A stretch of 6,944 bases of DNA. Origin: Treponema sp. (lineage in GTDB: Bacteria > Spirochaetota > Spirochaetia > Treponematales > Breznakiellaceae). The stretch lies in assembly GCA_009780545.1 (NCBI GenBank), contig WQZW01000080.1:1-6944 (forward strand). The letters are read 5' to 3'. This document shows, in pieces, positions 1 through 6,013 of the stretch (the first letter of the stretch is position 1; each line of letters begins with the position of its first letter). The notes below the pieces were generated by a model that was not told where the DNA came from, did no database searches, and saw only the letters and a list, made by a program, of their open reading frames with translations. Both the position numbers and the translations under genes were made by a program.

Positions 1-261
1 CTGGACGAACGGCTCTGGTCGCGGGACGAGATTCCCCGCAAAACCGAGCATCCCCGAATCCTCAGGTTGGAACGGAAGGAGGCAAGCCGGATCGACCTGG
101 AAGCCCTGCTTGCCCGCCTGGAACCGGTCTGCCGCTACGACCGGCAAAACCCGGAAAGCTACCGGAACGAGGCCCTGCTCCGCTCGATCCTGCGGGAGGC
201 GATTCCGGAACTGGACCTCGATGCGGGAAGGGTGCCGCCGAAAGGGAAGGAATCGCCATGA
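1..261 (+). CDS. C-terminal 86 residues of an unrecognised protein (5'-truncated by window edge)
   Basis: The frame is open from base 1 to the TGA at 259-261, so this is the tail of a gene that starts outside the window; the TTG at 67 is not a credible start. The visible part is charged and probably helical, rich in Arg, Glu and Leu (for example D-L-E-A-L-L-A-R-L-E-P), and ends in a basic, proline-containing tail (P-P-K-G-K-E-S-P). No domain or catalytic motif is recognised. Its stop overlaps the start of the aminotransferase by 4 bp (ATGA), so the two are almost certainly cotranscribed and probably translationally coupled. That points to a role in the same pathway, perhaps nucleotide-sugar or surface-glycan synthesis, but this is inference from position only. 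High G+C and third-position GC match the downstream gene. Confidence 0.7.
   Translation: MDERLWSRDEIPRKTEHPRILRLERKEASRIDLEALLARLEPVCRYDRQNPESYRNEALLRSILREAIPELDLDAGRVPPKGKESP
247..252 (+). promoter_or_regulatory. Shine-Dalgarno for the DegT-family aminotransferase
   Basis: AAGGAA lies 5 nt before the ATG at 258, inside the end of the preceding gene. It supports this ATG as the start, together with the ATGA stop-start overlap at 258-261. Confidence 0.6.
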
Positions 262-1448
262 AACCGGAAGAACCGATCGTCTTCGCCAAACCCTTCATCG
301 CAGCCGAGGAGGAAGAGGCCGTCCTTCGGGTGCTCCGCTCCGGCTGGCTGACCACCGGCGCCGAAACCCTGGCCTTCGAAAAGGAGTTCGCCGCCTTTCT
401 TGCCGAACCCTTCCCGGAACGGCCGCTTTTCGCCCTTGCCCTGAACTCCGCCACCGCCGGCCTGCACCTGGCCCTGGAAGCCCTGGGCATCGGCCCCGGC
501 GACACGGTCCTGCTCCCCTCGCTGACCTTCGCCGCCACCGCCGAGGTTGTCCGCTACCTGGGGGCGGACCCGGTTTTCGTCGACGTGGCCCCCGGAACCT
601 TCCACATGGGGAGCGCCGCCCTGGAGGAAACCCTCGCCCGGCTTCCGGCCGGCAGGGCCAAGGCGGTGATTCCGGTGCATTACGGCGGCCTTCCCCGCGA
701 CCTGCCGGAAATCCTCCGCATCGCCCGGGCCCGGGGCCTGAAGGTGGTCGAGGATTCCGCCCATGCCTTCCCCTCCCTGACGGCGGACGGCAAAACCTTT
801 GCCGGCACCGCGGGCGACGTCGGCGTTTTCTCCTTTTACGCGACCAAGACCATAACGACCGGCGAAGGCGGAATGGCCGTAACCGCCGACCCGGCCCTTG
901 CCGAACGCATCGCCCTGATGCGGCTGCACGGCATAGACCGCGGCGTCTGGGGCCGGTATTCCGCGGTCGGCTCCGGCTGGCGGTACCGTATCCTGGAAGC
1001 CGGTTTCAAGTACAACATGCCGGACCTCCTGGCCGCCCTCGGCCGTGTCCAGCTTTCCCGTGCCGGGACCCTCCTTGCGATGAGGCGGGAGATCGCCGCC
1101 GCCTACGACCGGGCCTTTGCCGCCGACGACCGCTTCCTCATCCCCCCGACCGGCCCCGGCGACGCCCGCCACCTGTATCCCCTGCGCCTGGCCCCGCCCC
1201 TGGCTTCCTGCCGGGACGGTTTCATCGAGGCGCTCGCGGCCCGGGGCATAGGCGCCTCGGTCCACTTCATCCCCCTGCATACCATGCCCTACTACCGCGG
1301 CCGCTACGCCCTCTCCGACGCCGACTTCCCCGAAACGATGAAAACCTTCCTCGCCGAAATCTCCCTCCCCATCTGGCCCGGCATGACGGAGGCGCAGGTG
1401 GAAAGGGTGATCGGGGCGGTTTCCGGAGCGTGCCCGGAAGGGGAGTGA
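258..1448 (+). CDS. DegT/DnrJ/EryC1/StrS family PLP-dependent sugar aminotransferase
   Basis: A complete 396-aa protein, the usual length for this fold-type I aminotransferase family. Members transfer an amino group, usually from glutamate, onto a keto group of a nucleotide sugar in the cytoplasm. Visible landmarks in order: the N-terminal S-G-W-L-T-T-G segment (28-34); N-S-A-T-A-G-L-H-L-A-L (63-73), which contacts the cofactor phosphate; P-V-H-Y-G-G (139-144); E-D-S-A-H-A (165-170), with Asp166 placed for the pyridine nitrogen; F-Y-A-T-K-T-I-T-T-G-E-G-G (193-205), with Lys197 as the Schiff-base lysine; R-L-H-G-I (222-226); the F-K-Y-N-M-P-D segment (250-256) before a Q-L helix; and the C-terminal S-V-H-F-I-P-L-H (334-341). 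All key residues are present, so an active enzyme is expected. The exact sugar substrate cannot be assigned. It overlaps the upstream gene by 4 bp and is convergent with the lipoprotein operon. Confidence 0.96.
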   Translation: MKPEEPIVFAKPFIAAEEEEAVLRVLRSGWLTTGAETLAFEKEFAAFLAEPFPERPLFALALNSATAGLHLALEALGIGPGDTVLLPSLTFAATAEVVRYLGADPVFVDVAPGTFHMGSAALEETLARLPAGRAKAVIPVHYGGLPRDLPEILRIARARGLKVVEDSAHAFPSLTADGKTFAGTAGDVGVFSFYATKTITTGEGGMAVTADPALAERIALMRLHGIDRGVWGRYSAVGSGWRYRILEAGFKYNMPDLLAALGRVQLSRAGTLLAMRREIAAAYDRAFAADDRFLIPPTGPGDARHLYPLRLAPPLASCRDGFIEALAARGIGASVHFIPLHTMPYYRGRYALSDADFPETMKTFLAEISLPIWPGMTEAQVERVIGAVSGACPEGE

Positions 1449-1464
1449 GGCTCGGTGAGAAATC

Positions 1465-2883
1465 CTATTTCGGCGGTGTTGCCGACGTGTTGAACGCAAT
1501 CCTTAGATTGGTTACGTTAAAGTTGTTTCCGTTCACCACGTAGATATGGTACTGTCGCCCGACGGCTAATTGGGAAACCGGCCAATAGGCGGTACCGGCC
1601 CCGCTTTGTACTATGTTGCCGAGCGTTACGGATTTACTGTCGCCGTCATACACGACGATAACCCCGTTTGTCATGGTGCCAAACGTGAAGTGGATATAAT
1701 GCGTTGCGGCGGTTGCGGTAAAACTAAACCATCGCCCCCTGTCGGTGTAGGACATATCGGCAATATCGGCCCAACTGTTGGCCGTAAGCGGCGTTACGGG
1801 AATGCCCGGGGCCAGCACGGACCTGTTGAAAGTTATACCGTAAGTTCCCGTGCCGCCGGATGCCCTCACCCGAATATAGTATTCCCCGCCGACGGTAACG
1901 GAACGGGACGTAAAAAATCCGCCGGCCGAAAGCGATGTTTCCGTACCCAGCGCGGTACCGTCGCCGCCATACAATTGGACAAGAACGTTGTTCCGCGTTC
2001 CCCATGCAAAATGTATCCACTGGGTTTCGGCGGTGGCGGTAAACCGGAACCAGTTAACGGCGTTGACTGTCGCGATGTTTCCGTTGGCAACCGTGTTTTC
2101 GGTAAGCGTAACGGCCACGCCGGGTTCTATGCCCGTTCCGTTAAACGCAATCCTGAAATTTACGGCCCTGGTGCTTTGCACTCTCAAGTAATACCTTTGT
2201 CCGACTATAAGCGTTCGGGTGATCTGGTCGACCGGGCGACCGGAACTAAGGCTGAATTGTGTGCCACTGGTATTGCCATTCTGCTCAAATAATTGAACCC
2301 TACAATCGCTGTTATAGTTGCTACCCTGGTCCGATAGCACCTGGAAGAAAAAGTGCTGGGTTACCGCGGTTGCGGTAAAACCGAACCATCCTTCCCCCGT
2401 AACGCTGCCGTTTGTCCAGGTATTTGCCGGAAGTTCGGTTACCGTCGTGCCGGGCTGCAGGAAAATCGCGTTGAACGCTATCCTAAAACTGCCGCCGTTC
2501 CGCACCCTGGCCAAGTATTCCTGCCCGACGGCCAGCGGGCGGGAAAAATATCTAGTACTGCCGGAAAGACTTGCCTCGGTTCCTGCCGGAGTGCCGTTAT
2601 TGTCAAACAACTGCACGAGAAAACTGCCGCTTTCAATATGGACGAATTGCGTCGCCGCCGTTGCGGTAAATCTGTACCACTGCGCTCCGTTGGCCGTTCC
2701 CGTGCCGTTTGCCCAAGTGTTTTCCGTCAGTCCCGTCGTGCCGGGAGGGGCAAACGTCGTGTTGAAACCTATCCTGTACGTGCCGCCGGCATCGGCCCTT
2801 GCGCGGATATAGTACTGTTGGCCGGCGGTAAGCGGACGGCTGATGTTGGAAACGTTGCCGGAAAGATTTTCTTCGATCCCCAC
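1465..2883 (-). CDS. Severed C-terminal half of the large modular lipoprotein (4.5 PPC-like beta repeats)
   Basis: An open stretch of 472 codons from a possible GTG at 2881-2883 to a TAG at 1465-1467. It is probably not an independent gene. It has no signal peptide, no Shine-Dalgarno before the GTG, and it begins in the middle of a repeat. It lies in exactly the same frame as the 782-aa lipoprotein upstream and is separated from it only by the TAA at 2896-2898; open codons continue right up to that stop (476 sense codons in all). It contains the second half of repeat 1 and complete repeats 2-5. Each has an N-T-W-x-N-G-type start, a W-(Y/F)-x-F-T-A-T-A core, a V-Q-L-(F/Y) strand, and a V-G-x-x-Y-x-x-R-V / F-R-I-A-F-N end. 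The repeats resemble bacterial pre-peptidase C-terminal (PPC)-like beta domains. It would be expressed only through readthrough, reinitiation, or if the stop is absent in some cells. Calling it the 3' part of a pseudogene is equally reasonable. Confidence 0.55.
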   Translation of the reverse strand: MGIEENLSGNVSNISRPLTAGQQYYIRARADAGGTYRIGFNTTFAPPGTTGLTENTWANGTGTANGAQWYRFTATAATQFVHIESGSFLVQLFDNNGTPAGTEASLSGSTRYFSRPLAVGQEYLARVRNGGSFRIAFNAIFLQPGTTVTELPANTWTNGSVTGEGWFGFTATAVTQHFFFQVLSDQGSNYNSDCRVQLFEQNGNTSGTQFSLSSGRPVDQITRTLIVGQRYYLRVQSTRAVNFRIAFNGTGIEPGVAVTLTENTVANGNIATVNAVNWFRFTATAETQWIHFAWGTRNNVLVQLYGGDGTALGTETSLSAGGFFTSRSVTVGGEYYIRVRASGGTGTYGITFNRSVLAPGIPVTPLTANSWADIADMSYTDRGRWFSFTATAATHYIHFTFGTMTNGVIVVYDGDSKSVTLGNIVQSGAGTAYWPVSQLAVGRQYHIYVVNGNNFNVTNLRIAFNTSATPPK

Positions 2884-3045
2884 CGTCGCGCCGGTTTAGT
2901 CGAACAGCTGGACGCGCAAATTCGTACGCGTGCCGAAGTCGACATGAATATAATGCGCGGCCGCGGTTGCCGTAAATCTGTACCATTGTTCTCCGCCGTT
3001 CGCCGCCATGTCCCCGTTGTTCCAGGTGTTTTGGGAAATATCCGT
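1468..3045 (-). repeat. Five tandem PPC-like protein repeats (about 97-109 codons each)
   Basis: Approximate unit boundaries, in order of translation: 3045-2737 (R1, contains the stop), 2736-2440 (R2), 2439-2113 (R3), 2112-1795 (R4) and 1794-1468 (R5). The shared order is an opening N-T-W/V or N-S-W with N-G, then W-(Y/F)-x-F-T-A-T-A, a (Y/F)-(I/V)-H strand in most units, V-Q-L-(F/Y), a G-T-x-x-S-L-S turn, V-G-x-x-Y-x-x-R-V, and F-N at the end. The conserved F-T-A-T-A core shows in DNA as plus-strand (G/C)CGGTTGCGGTAAA-like words near 1710, 2030, 2365, 2660 and 2963. R3 carries an insertion with a lone Cys (about 2299-2340). R5 is the most diverged. Confidence 0.85.
2896..2898 (-). other. In-frame TAA inside repeat 1, splitting one long reading frame
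   Basis: Reading the minus strand, V-Q-L-F-D is followed by TAA and then by T-G-A-T-V-G-I-E-E-N-L-S-G-N in the same frame. This aligns without gap to V-Q-L-F-D-N-N-G-T-P-A-G-T-E-A-S-L-S-G-S of repeat 2. The stop takes the place of Asn (repeat 2), Gln (repeat 3) or Gly (repeats 4 and 5). A CAA-to-TAA transition would suffice. Without it, the gene 5244-1465 would encode about 1,259 residues. Confidence 0.9.
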
Positions 3046-5244
3046 GTATGGCGGCGCGGTTCCCGTTACCCTAAGATTGACGATGGCGGGATTTCGCCGG
3101 CTGTCGTTGGACGGAATGGTCAGGATCGCGTTGTGCTCGCCCTGCCTTTCGGGCGAGGCGACGATGTCGAACGATGTCCGGGATCCGATCTGGACGGTAC
3201 CGACGGGCGTGCTTGCCAATACGAATGCCCGCGGATCGGCGCCGGTTATCGCAATGCCCGCCGTATCGATCACGAGGGCCGCATCCCCGCCGTTCTCCAA
3301 CGTAACGGTAATGGTCTGGGAATTGACGATCATCACGTTGCCCGCATCTATTCTGCCGTTCTGCGGTACCGCGGTTTGGCCATGGTAGACGTTCAACTCC
3401 GGCCTTCTCTCAAAACTGTTTCCCCTTACCGTAAACGAAAAGACTCCGTCGTCGCGGCTGTTCGTGTCTATCCGTACGGTAGCGTTGACGCTCGTGTCCG
3501 CTACCGTCGGGCCGTAGCGTATGACGAAGTTTGCCGTTCCCTCGGGAACGATCTGCGTCGCGGGAGACGGCTGCCCGGTTACGGTAAAATAATTCGCCCC
3601 GTTACCGGATATGCCGATCCAACTGTCGCCCGATGCGCTTAAATTCACCTCTCCGGAGTTGGCGATCGTAAAGGTAATGCTGTCCGACTCCCCCACGGCC
3701 ACGGAACCGAATTGAAATTCCCCGTTGGGATTGATCTGGGTCCCTCCCTGCCGCACCGTTATCTGCGGCCTCCGGATGTGGCCCCTTCCCTTCACCGCGA
3801 ACGAAAACTGCATCTCGTCGCCGTTGTTCATTAAGATGATGTTGGCGGCACTTTCCCCCTCGCCCGTCGGCGCGTACCTAAGGACGAAGGTCGTCTCGCT
3901 GCCCGGGCTTACGACCGTGTTCGGTTGAACCGGAACGGAGAAAACATTGTTGGAGGATTCTATTACGGGATTTCCGTTCAGCATAAGAGCCACGTTGCCG
4001 GTATTTCTTATCGTAAACGTCAACGGCTTGTTGTCCCCCACGTTGACCTGCCCGAAGTCAACCGGTGTCGGGGAATTATTGGTGATGACGGTCGCGTCTT
4101 GGCGAAGTTCCAGGACGGGCGAACCCTTGACCGCGGTTCCCTTAAGGAAAATTATTATGGGATTGCGGGAATCGTCGTTTGTCGGAATCGTCAGTATCGC
4201 ATTGTTCTCGCCTTGGTTTGCCGGATCGAATTTGACGATGAACGACGACTGCCCTCCGGCGGAAATATTGTTGCCCGGTTTTGTCAAAAGGGAAAAAGCC
4301 GATTCGTTGGCCCCGGTTACCGCCATGCCCGCCGTATCGACCGCGAGAACCGCAGTACCGATATTTCCAATATTTATGGTAATGTTTTTTGGCTGGGTGA
4401 TAAGCGTCCCGCCTGCATCTATTGTCCCTTCCTGAATGATTTCGTTTCCCTCAAACAGAACGGTGGCAATCGGCTTTGTCGGAACGCCGGAAGCGTTGAT
4501 CGTAAAAACGTAGTCTCCGTTTTCGTCGTTTGATTTTATCCTGACGGTGGCGCCGTAGTTTTGCCGTCCCTTGGGCCTAAAGTTGATCGTGAAAGGAAGC
4601 GAGGCGTTTGGGGCTATTTCCGGACCTGCCGGCTGCACGACCGAAAACACGTCATCCCCGTCGTCCTCTATCCGGACCGGTTCGTTGATGCCGAACAGCA
4701 GTTTGCCGACTCCGGTATTTTTGATGGTAAACACGTTAGGGACGGACGTATCGACAACCGCTTCGCCCAGGTTGACGATGTCGTTTTTGGAAACGGACGA
4801 ATCCCCCCGCTCGACGGCAAGACGGGATTGGTAACTTATCTGCCCGAGCGTTTTCCGGTTGCCCTCGTTCCCCTGTTCCACGACCACGGTACTGTTAAGA
4901 ACGGTAAACGTGTCCGATTTTTCGCCCATCGATACCAGTTCCGCGGTACGCAGGAAAATACCTATGTCCTTGCGCGTGAAGGTGAGATAGCCGGACTTGG
5001 TATTGACGAGTTCCTTCGTCGATTCCGAGGAAGGCGGTAGCTCGCCGCCGCCGGTGCCGAAGATTATGCCCGTGAACGTAACGCCTGAAAGGACATACGA
5101 GGACTCGTTCTTGACGGTGAGGGTGATTTTCGGTTGCTCACTGTTTCCTTCATCCGGCTTTTCAAGCAAATCGCATCCGGCAAAGACAGCCGAAAGCAGG
5201 ACGGCGGAAACCGCCGCCGCAAAAATCTTTTTCGTCATTTTCAT
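2896..5244 (-). CDS. Large modular lipoprotein: N-E-S-S-Y domain plus five choice-of-anchor-D/ASH-like repeats, cut short in the first PPC-like repeat
   Basis: The 782-aa product starts at the ATG 5242-5244, just after AAGGAGGAG; an upstream in-frame ATG at 5355 lies inside the previous gene and would bury the signal peptide. Residues 1-23 are a signal peptide (M-K-M-T-K-K-I-F, hydrophobic core, V-F-A-G-C), so Cys24 should be lipidated and the protein anchored to a membrane facing the periplasm or outside. Residues about 38-123 form an N-E-S-S-Y-type domain (motif at 46-50). Five immunoglobulin-like repeats of the choice-of-anchor-D/ASH (ASPM-SPD-2-Hydin) kind follow at about 149-253, 256-371, 375-488, 492-609 and 614-729, each with a T-(F/I/V)-x-(I/L)-x-N-x-G strand. 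Residues 733-782 are the first half of a PPC-like repeat that ends at the in-frame TAA. No catalytic motif is seen; adhesion, scaffold or binding are guesses from architecture. Third gene of the lipoprotein operon. Confidence 0.85.
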   Translation of the reverse strand: MKMTKKIFAAAVSAVLLSAVFAGCDLLEKPDEGNSEQPKITLTVKNESSYVLSGVTFTGIIFGTGGGELPPSSESTKELVNTKSGYLTFTRKDIGIFLRTAELVSMGEKSDTFTVLNSTVVVEQGNEGNRKTLGQISYQSRLAVERGDSSVSKNDIVNLGEAVVDTSVPNVFTIKNTGVGKLLFGINEPVRIEDDGDDVFSVVQPAGPEIAPNASLPFTINFRPKGRQNYGATVRIKSNDENGDYVFTINASGVPTKPIATVLFEGNEIIQEGTIDAGGTLITQPKNITINIGNIGTAVLAVDTAGMAVTGANESAFSLLTKPGNNISAGGQSSFIVKFDPANQGENNAILTIPTNDDSRNPIIIFLKGTAVKGSPVLELRQDATVITNNSPTPVDFGQVNVGDNKPLTFTIRNTGNVALMLNGNPVIESSNNVFSVPVQPNTVVSPGSETTFVLRYAPTGEGESAANIILMNNGDEMQFSFAVKGRGHIRRPQITVRQGGTQINPNGEFQFGSVAVGESDSITFTIANSGEVNLSASGDSWIGISGNGANYFTVTGQPSPATQIVPEGTANFVIRYGPTVADTSVNATVRIDTNSRDDGVFSFTVRGNSFERRPELNVYHGQTAVPQNGRIDAGNVMIVNSQTITVTLENGGDAALVIDTAGIAITGADPRAFVLASTPVGTVQIGSRTSFDIVASPERQGEHNAILTIPSNDSRRNPAIVNLRVTGTAPPYTDISQNTWNNGDMAANGGEQWYRFTATAAAHYIHVDFGTRTNLRVQLFD
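3058..4800 (-). repeat. Five tandem choice-of-anchor-D/ASH-like immunoglobulin repeats
   Basis: Approximate units in translation order: A1 4800-4486, A2 4479-4132, A3 4122-3781, A4 3771-3418, A5 3405-3058. Each has an F-T-I-x-N-x-G or equivalent strand, a V-x-P-G/G-G type turn before a (S/T)-F-x-(V/I) strand, and a closing strand ending in G. A2 and A5 are much closer to each other (D-T-A-G-x-A-(V/I)-T-G-A, and N-A-I-L-T-I-P-(T/S)-N-D) than to A3 and A4, which pair with each other (F-G-x-V-x-V-G, and F-S-F-(A/T)-V-(K/R)-G). This points to duplication of blocks rather than simple one-by-one tandem growth. Confidence 0.75.
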
Positions 5245-5246
5245 TT
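5171..5246 (-). repeat. Direct repeat copy A: start codon and lipoprotein signal-peptide DNA
   Basis: Positions 5171-5246 match 5919-5994 (offset 748) at 74 of 76 bases. The first 55 bases (5171-5225) are identical; the two mismatches are at 5226 and 5228. The repeat spans the ATG through the lipobox Cys-Asp codons and stops there. It is in direct orientation. Confidence 0.9.
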
Positions 5247-5247
5247 T

Positions 5248-5256
5248 CTCCTCCTT
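5248..5256 (-). promoter_or_regulatory. Shine-Dalgarno that fixes the start of the large lipoprotein
   Basis: On the minus strand AAGGAGGAG is followed by AAA and the ATG at 5244. It lies in the 25-bp gap after the previous stop codon, and it decides the start at 5244 against the longer frame that begins at 5355. Confidence 0.85.
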
Positions 5257-5269
5257 AACGTGGACACGG

Positions 5270-5992
5270 TTAATCGTCGCGGCCGTTGCGGAATTCGCGA
5301 CTTGAGGCAAAGGAACCAAGCGTTCCGGTAGTGCCTTCGGGTTCCTTGACGACAACGGTGGAGTTGAGAATTATAAATTCCTTCGTTTCCCCCTCCGCGA
5401 CGGCCAGCAATTCCTGCACGCGCAGATCAAGTTGGTTTGATTTGGGCCGCAGACGCACGTAGCTGCTGCCCGAATTGACTCCCATTTTTACGCTTTTGCC
5501 GGGCTGGATGGAATTTGATGTCTCGGCAAACGAAGTGCCGTTCCATAGTACGCCGGTTATTTCATACGAGGACTCGTTCTTTATGGTCAGCGTCGCGTCT
5601 GTCGGCGGACGGGCATAATTCGAAAGAGGCCCGCTGCCCGACCCTGAGACAGGCCTAACCATGGTGCCATCCGAGATGACCATTTCACTGTTAAAATAGA
5701 CCTCTGAAATCGTTCGCAGATTCAGCGTTCCATTATTTACACTGAAATAAACCCAACCCGATTCAGAAGGGAAATCAGAAATAACAGTCAGTGTTGCCTC
5801 TTTGCCGGCATCGATAGTGTTCGCAGAGTTGCTCCTATTGCTGTACGACTCCCAATAGACGCTCGTTATCCCGTACGAGGAATTGTTCTTCACTTTGACC
5901 GTCTTTTCTCCCGGATCATCGCATCCGGCAAAGACAGCCGAAAGCAGGACGGCGGAAACCGCCGCCGCAAAAAACGTTTTCGTCATTTTCAT
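5270..5992 (-). CDS. Lipoprotein with two N-E-S-S-Y-type domains
   Basis: A 240-aa protein starting at the ATG 5990-5992, 6 nt after AAAGGAG. Residues 1-23 are a signal peptide ending in the lipobox V-F-A-G-C, so Cys24 is the expected lipidation site. The mature part holds two copies of one domain. Copy 1 is at about 30-115 (T-V-K-V-K-N-N-S-S-Y-G-I-T-S-V-Y-W). Copy 2 is at about 133-215 (T-L-T-I-K-N-E-S-S-Y-E-I-T-G-V-L-W), ending in I-L-N-S-T-V-V-V. That last string also closes the N-terminal domain of the next protein, as V-L-N-S-T-V-V-V. The copies are joined by a Ser/Gly/Pro linker (115-130). A small beta-sandwich in the periplasm or on the cell surface is likely; no enzyme motif is seen and the function is unknown. 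It lies 21 bp after the upstream lipoprotein gene and 25 bp before the next, so it sits inside an operon. AT content rises within copy 1 (about 5700-5850). Confidence 0.9.
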   Translation of the reverse strand: MKMTKTFFAAAVSAVLLSAVFAGCDDPGEKTVKVKNNSSYGITSVYWESYSNRSNSANTIDAGKEATLTVISDFPSESGWVYFSVNNGTLNLRTISEVYFNSEMVISDGTMVRPVSGSGSGPLSNYARPPTDATLTIKNESSYEITGVLWNGTSFAETSNSIQPGKSVKMGVNSGSSYVRLRPKSNQLDLRVQELLAVAEGETKEFIILNSTVVVKEPEGTTGTLGSFASSREFRNGRDD

Positions 5993-5994
5993 TT
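5919..5994 (-). repeat. Direct repeat copy B: start codon and lipoprotein signal-peptide DNA
   Basis: Partner of 5171-5246, at the 5' end of the second lipoprotein gene. The encoded leaders differ only at residues 6 and 7 (K-I versus T-F after M-K-M-T-K). The mature regions are far less similar, so the leader has either been duplicated recently or kept uniform by gene conversion. Confidence 0.9.
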
Positions 5995-5998
5995 CACT

Positions 5999-6005
5999 CT
6001 CCTTT
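5999..6005 (-). promoter_or_regulatory. Shine-Dalgarno for the second lipoprotein
   Basis: Minus-strand AAAGGAG ends 6 nt before the ATG at 5992, within the 21-bp gap after the preceding TGA. Confidence 0.8.
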
Positions 6006-6013
6006 GGTTGAAA

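Noticed and set aside
1421..1439. Small inverted repeat TTCCGG/CCGGAA at the end of the aminotransferase gene as a terminator
   Set aside because: Only 6 bp of stem, inside coding sequence, and no T tract follows on either strand.
159..1499. Long minus-strand open frame opposite the aminotransferase
   Set aside because: The protein is low-complexity Gly/Arg-rich with no motif, while the opposite strand encodes a textbook aminotransferase. Stop-free antisense frames are expected at this GC content.
110..1543. Second long plus-strand frame overlapping the aminotransferase
   Set aside because: The translation is rich in Arg, Pro and Gly without domain signal, a typical shifted-frame shadow of a GC-rich gene.
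2881..2883. GTG as a true independent start for the downstream repeat protein
   Set aside because: No Shine-Dalgarno precedes it, there is no signal peptide, and it lies within repeat 1. The open frame simply runs back to the TAA.
2896..2898. Stop-codon recoding to selenocysteine or pyrrolysine
   Set aside because: Those use UGA and UAG; this codon is UAA, and the aligned residues in sister repeats are Asn, Gln and Gly.
1468..3045. CRISPR-like or short tandem DNA array
   Set aside because: The periodicity is about 300 bp, conserved at protein rather than DNA level, and fully explained by coding repeats.
2353..3642. Plus-strand 429-codon frame opposite the repeat region
   Set aside because: It mirrors the repetitive lipoprotein gene, has no recognisable domain or signal peptide, and spans the interrupted coding region that explains the sequence better.
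5245..5355. Longer start (ATG at 5355) for the large lipoprotein
   Set aside because: It would add 37 residues in front of a clear signal peptide and overlap the previous gene by 86 bp. A strong Shine-Dalgarno sits directly before the ATG at 5244.
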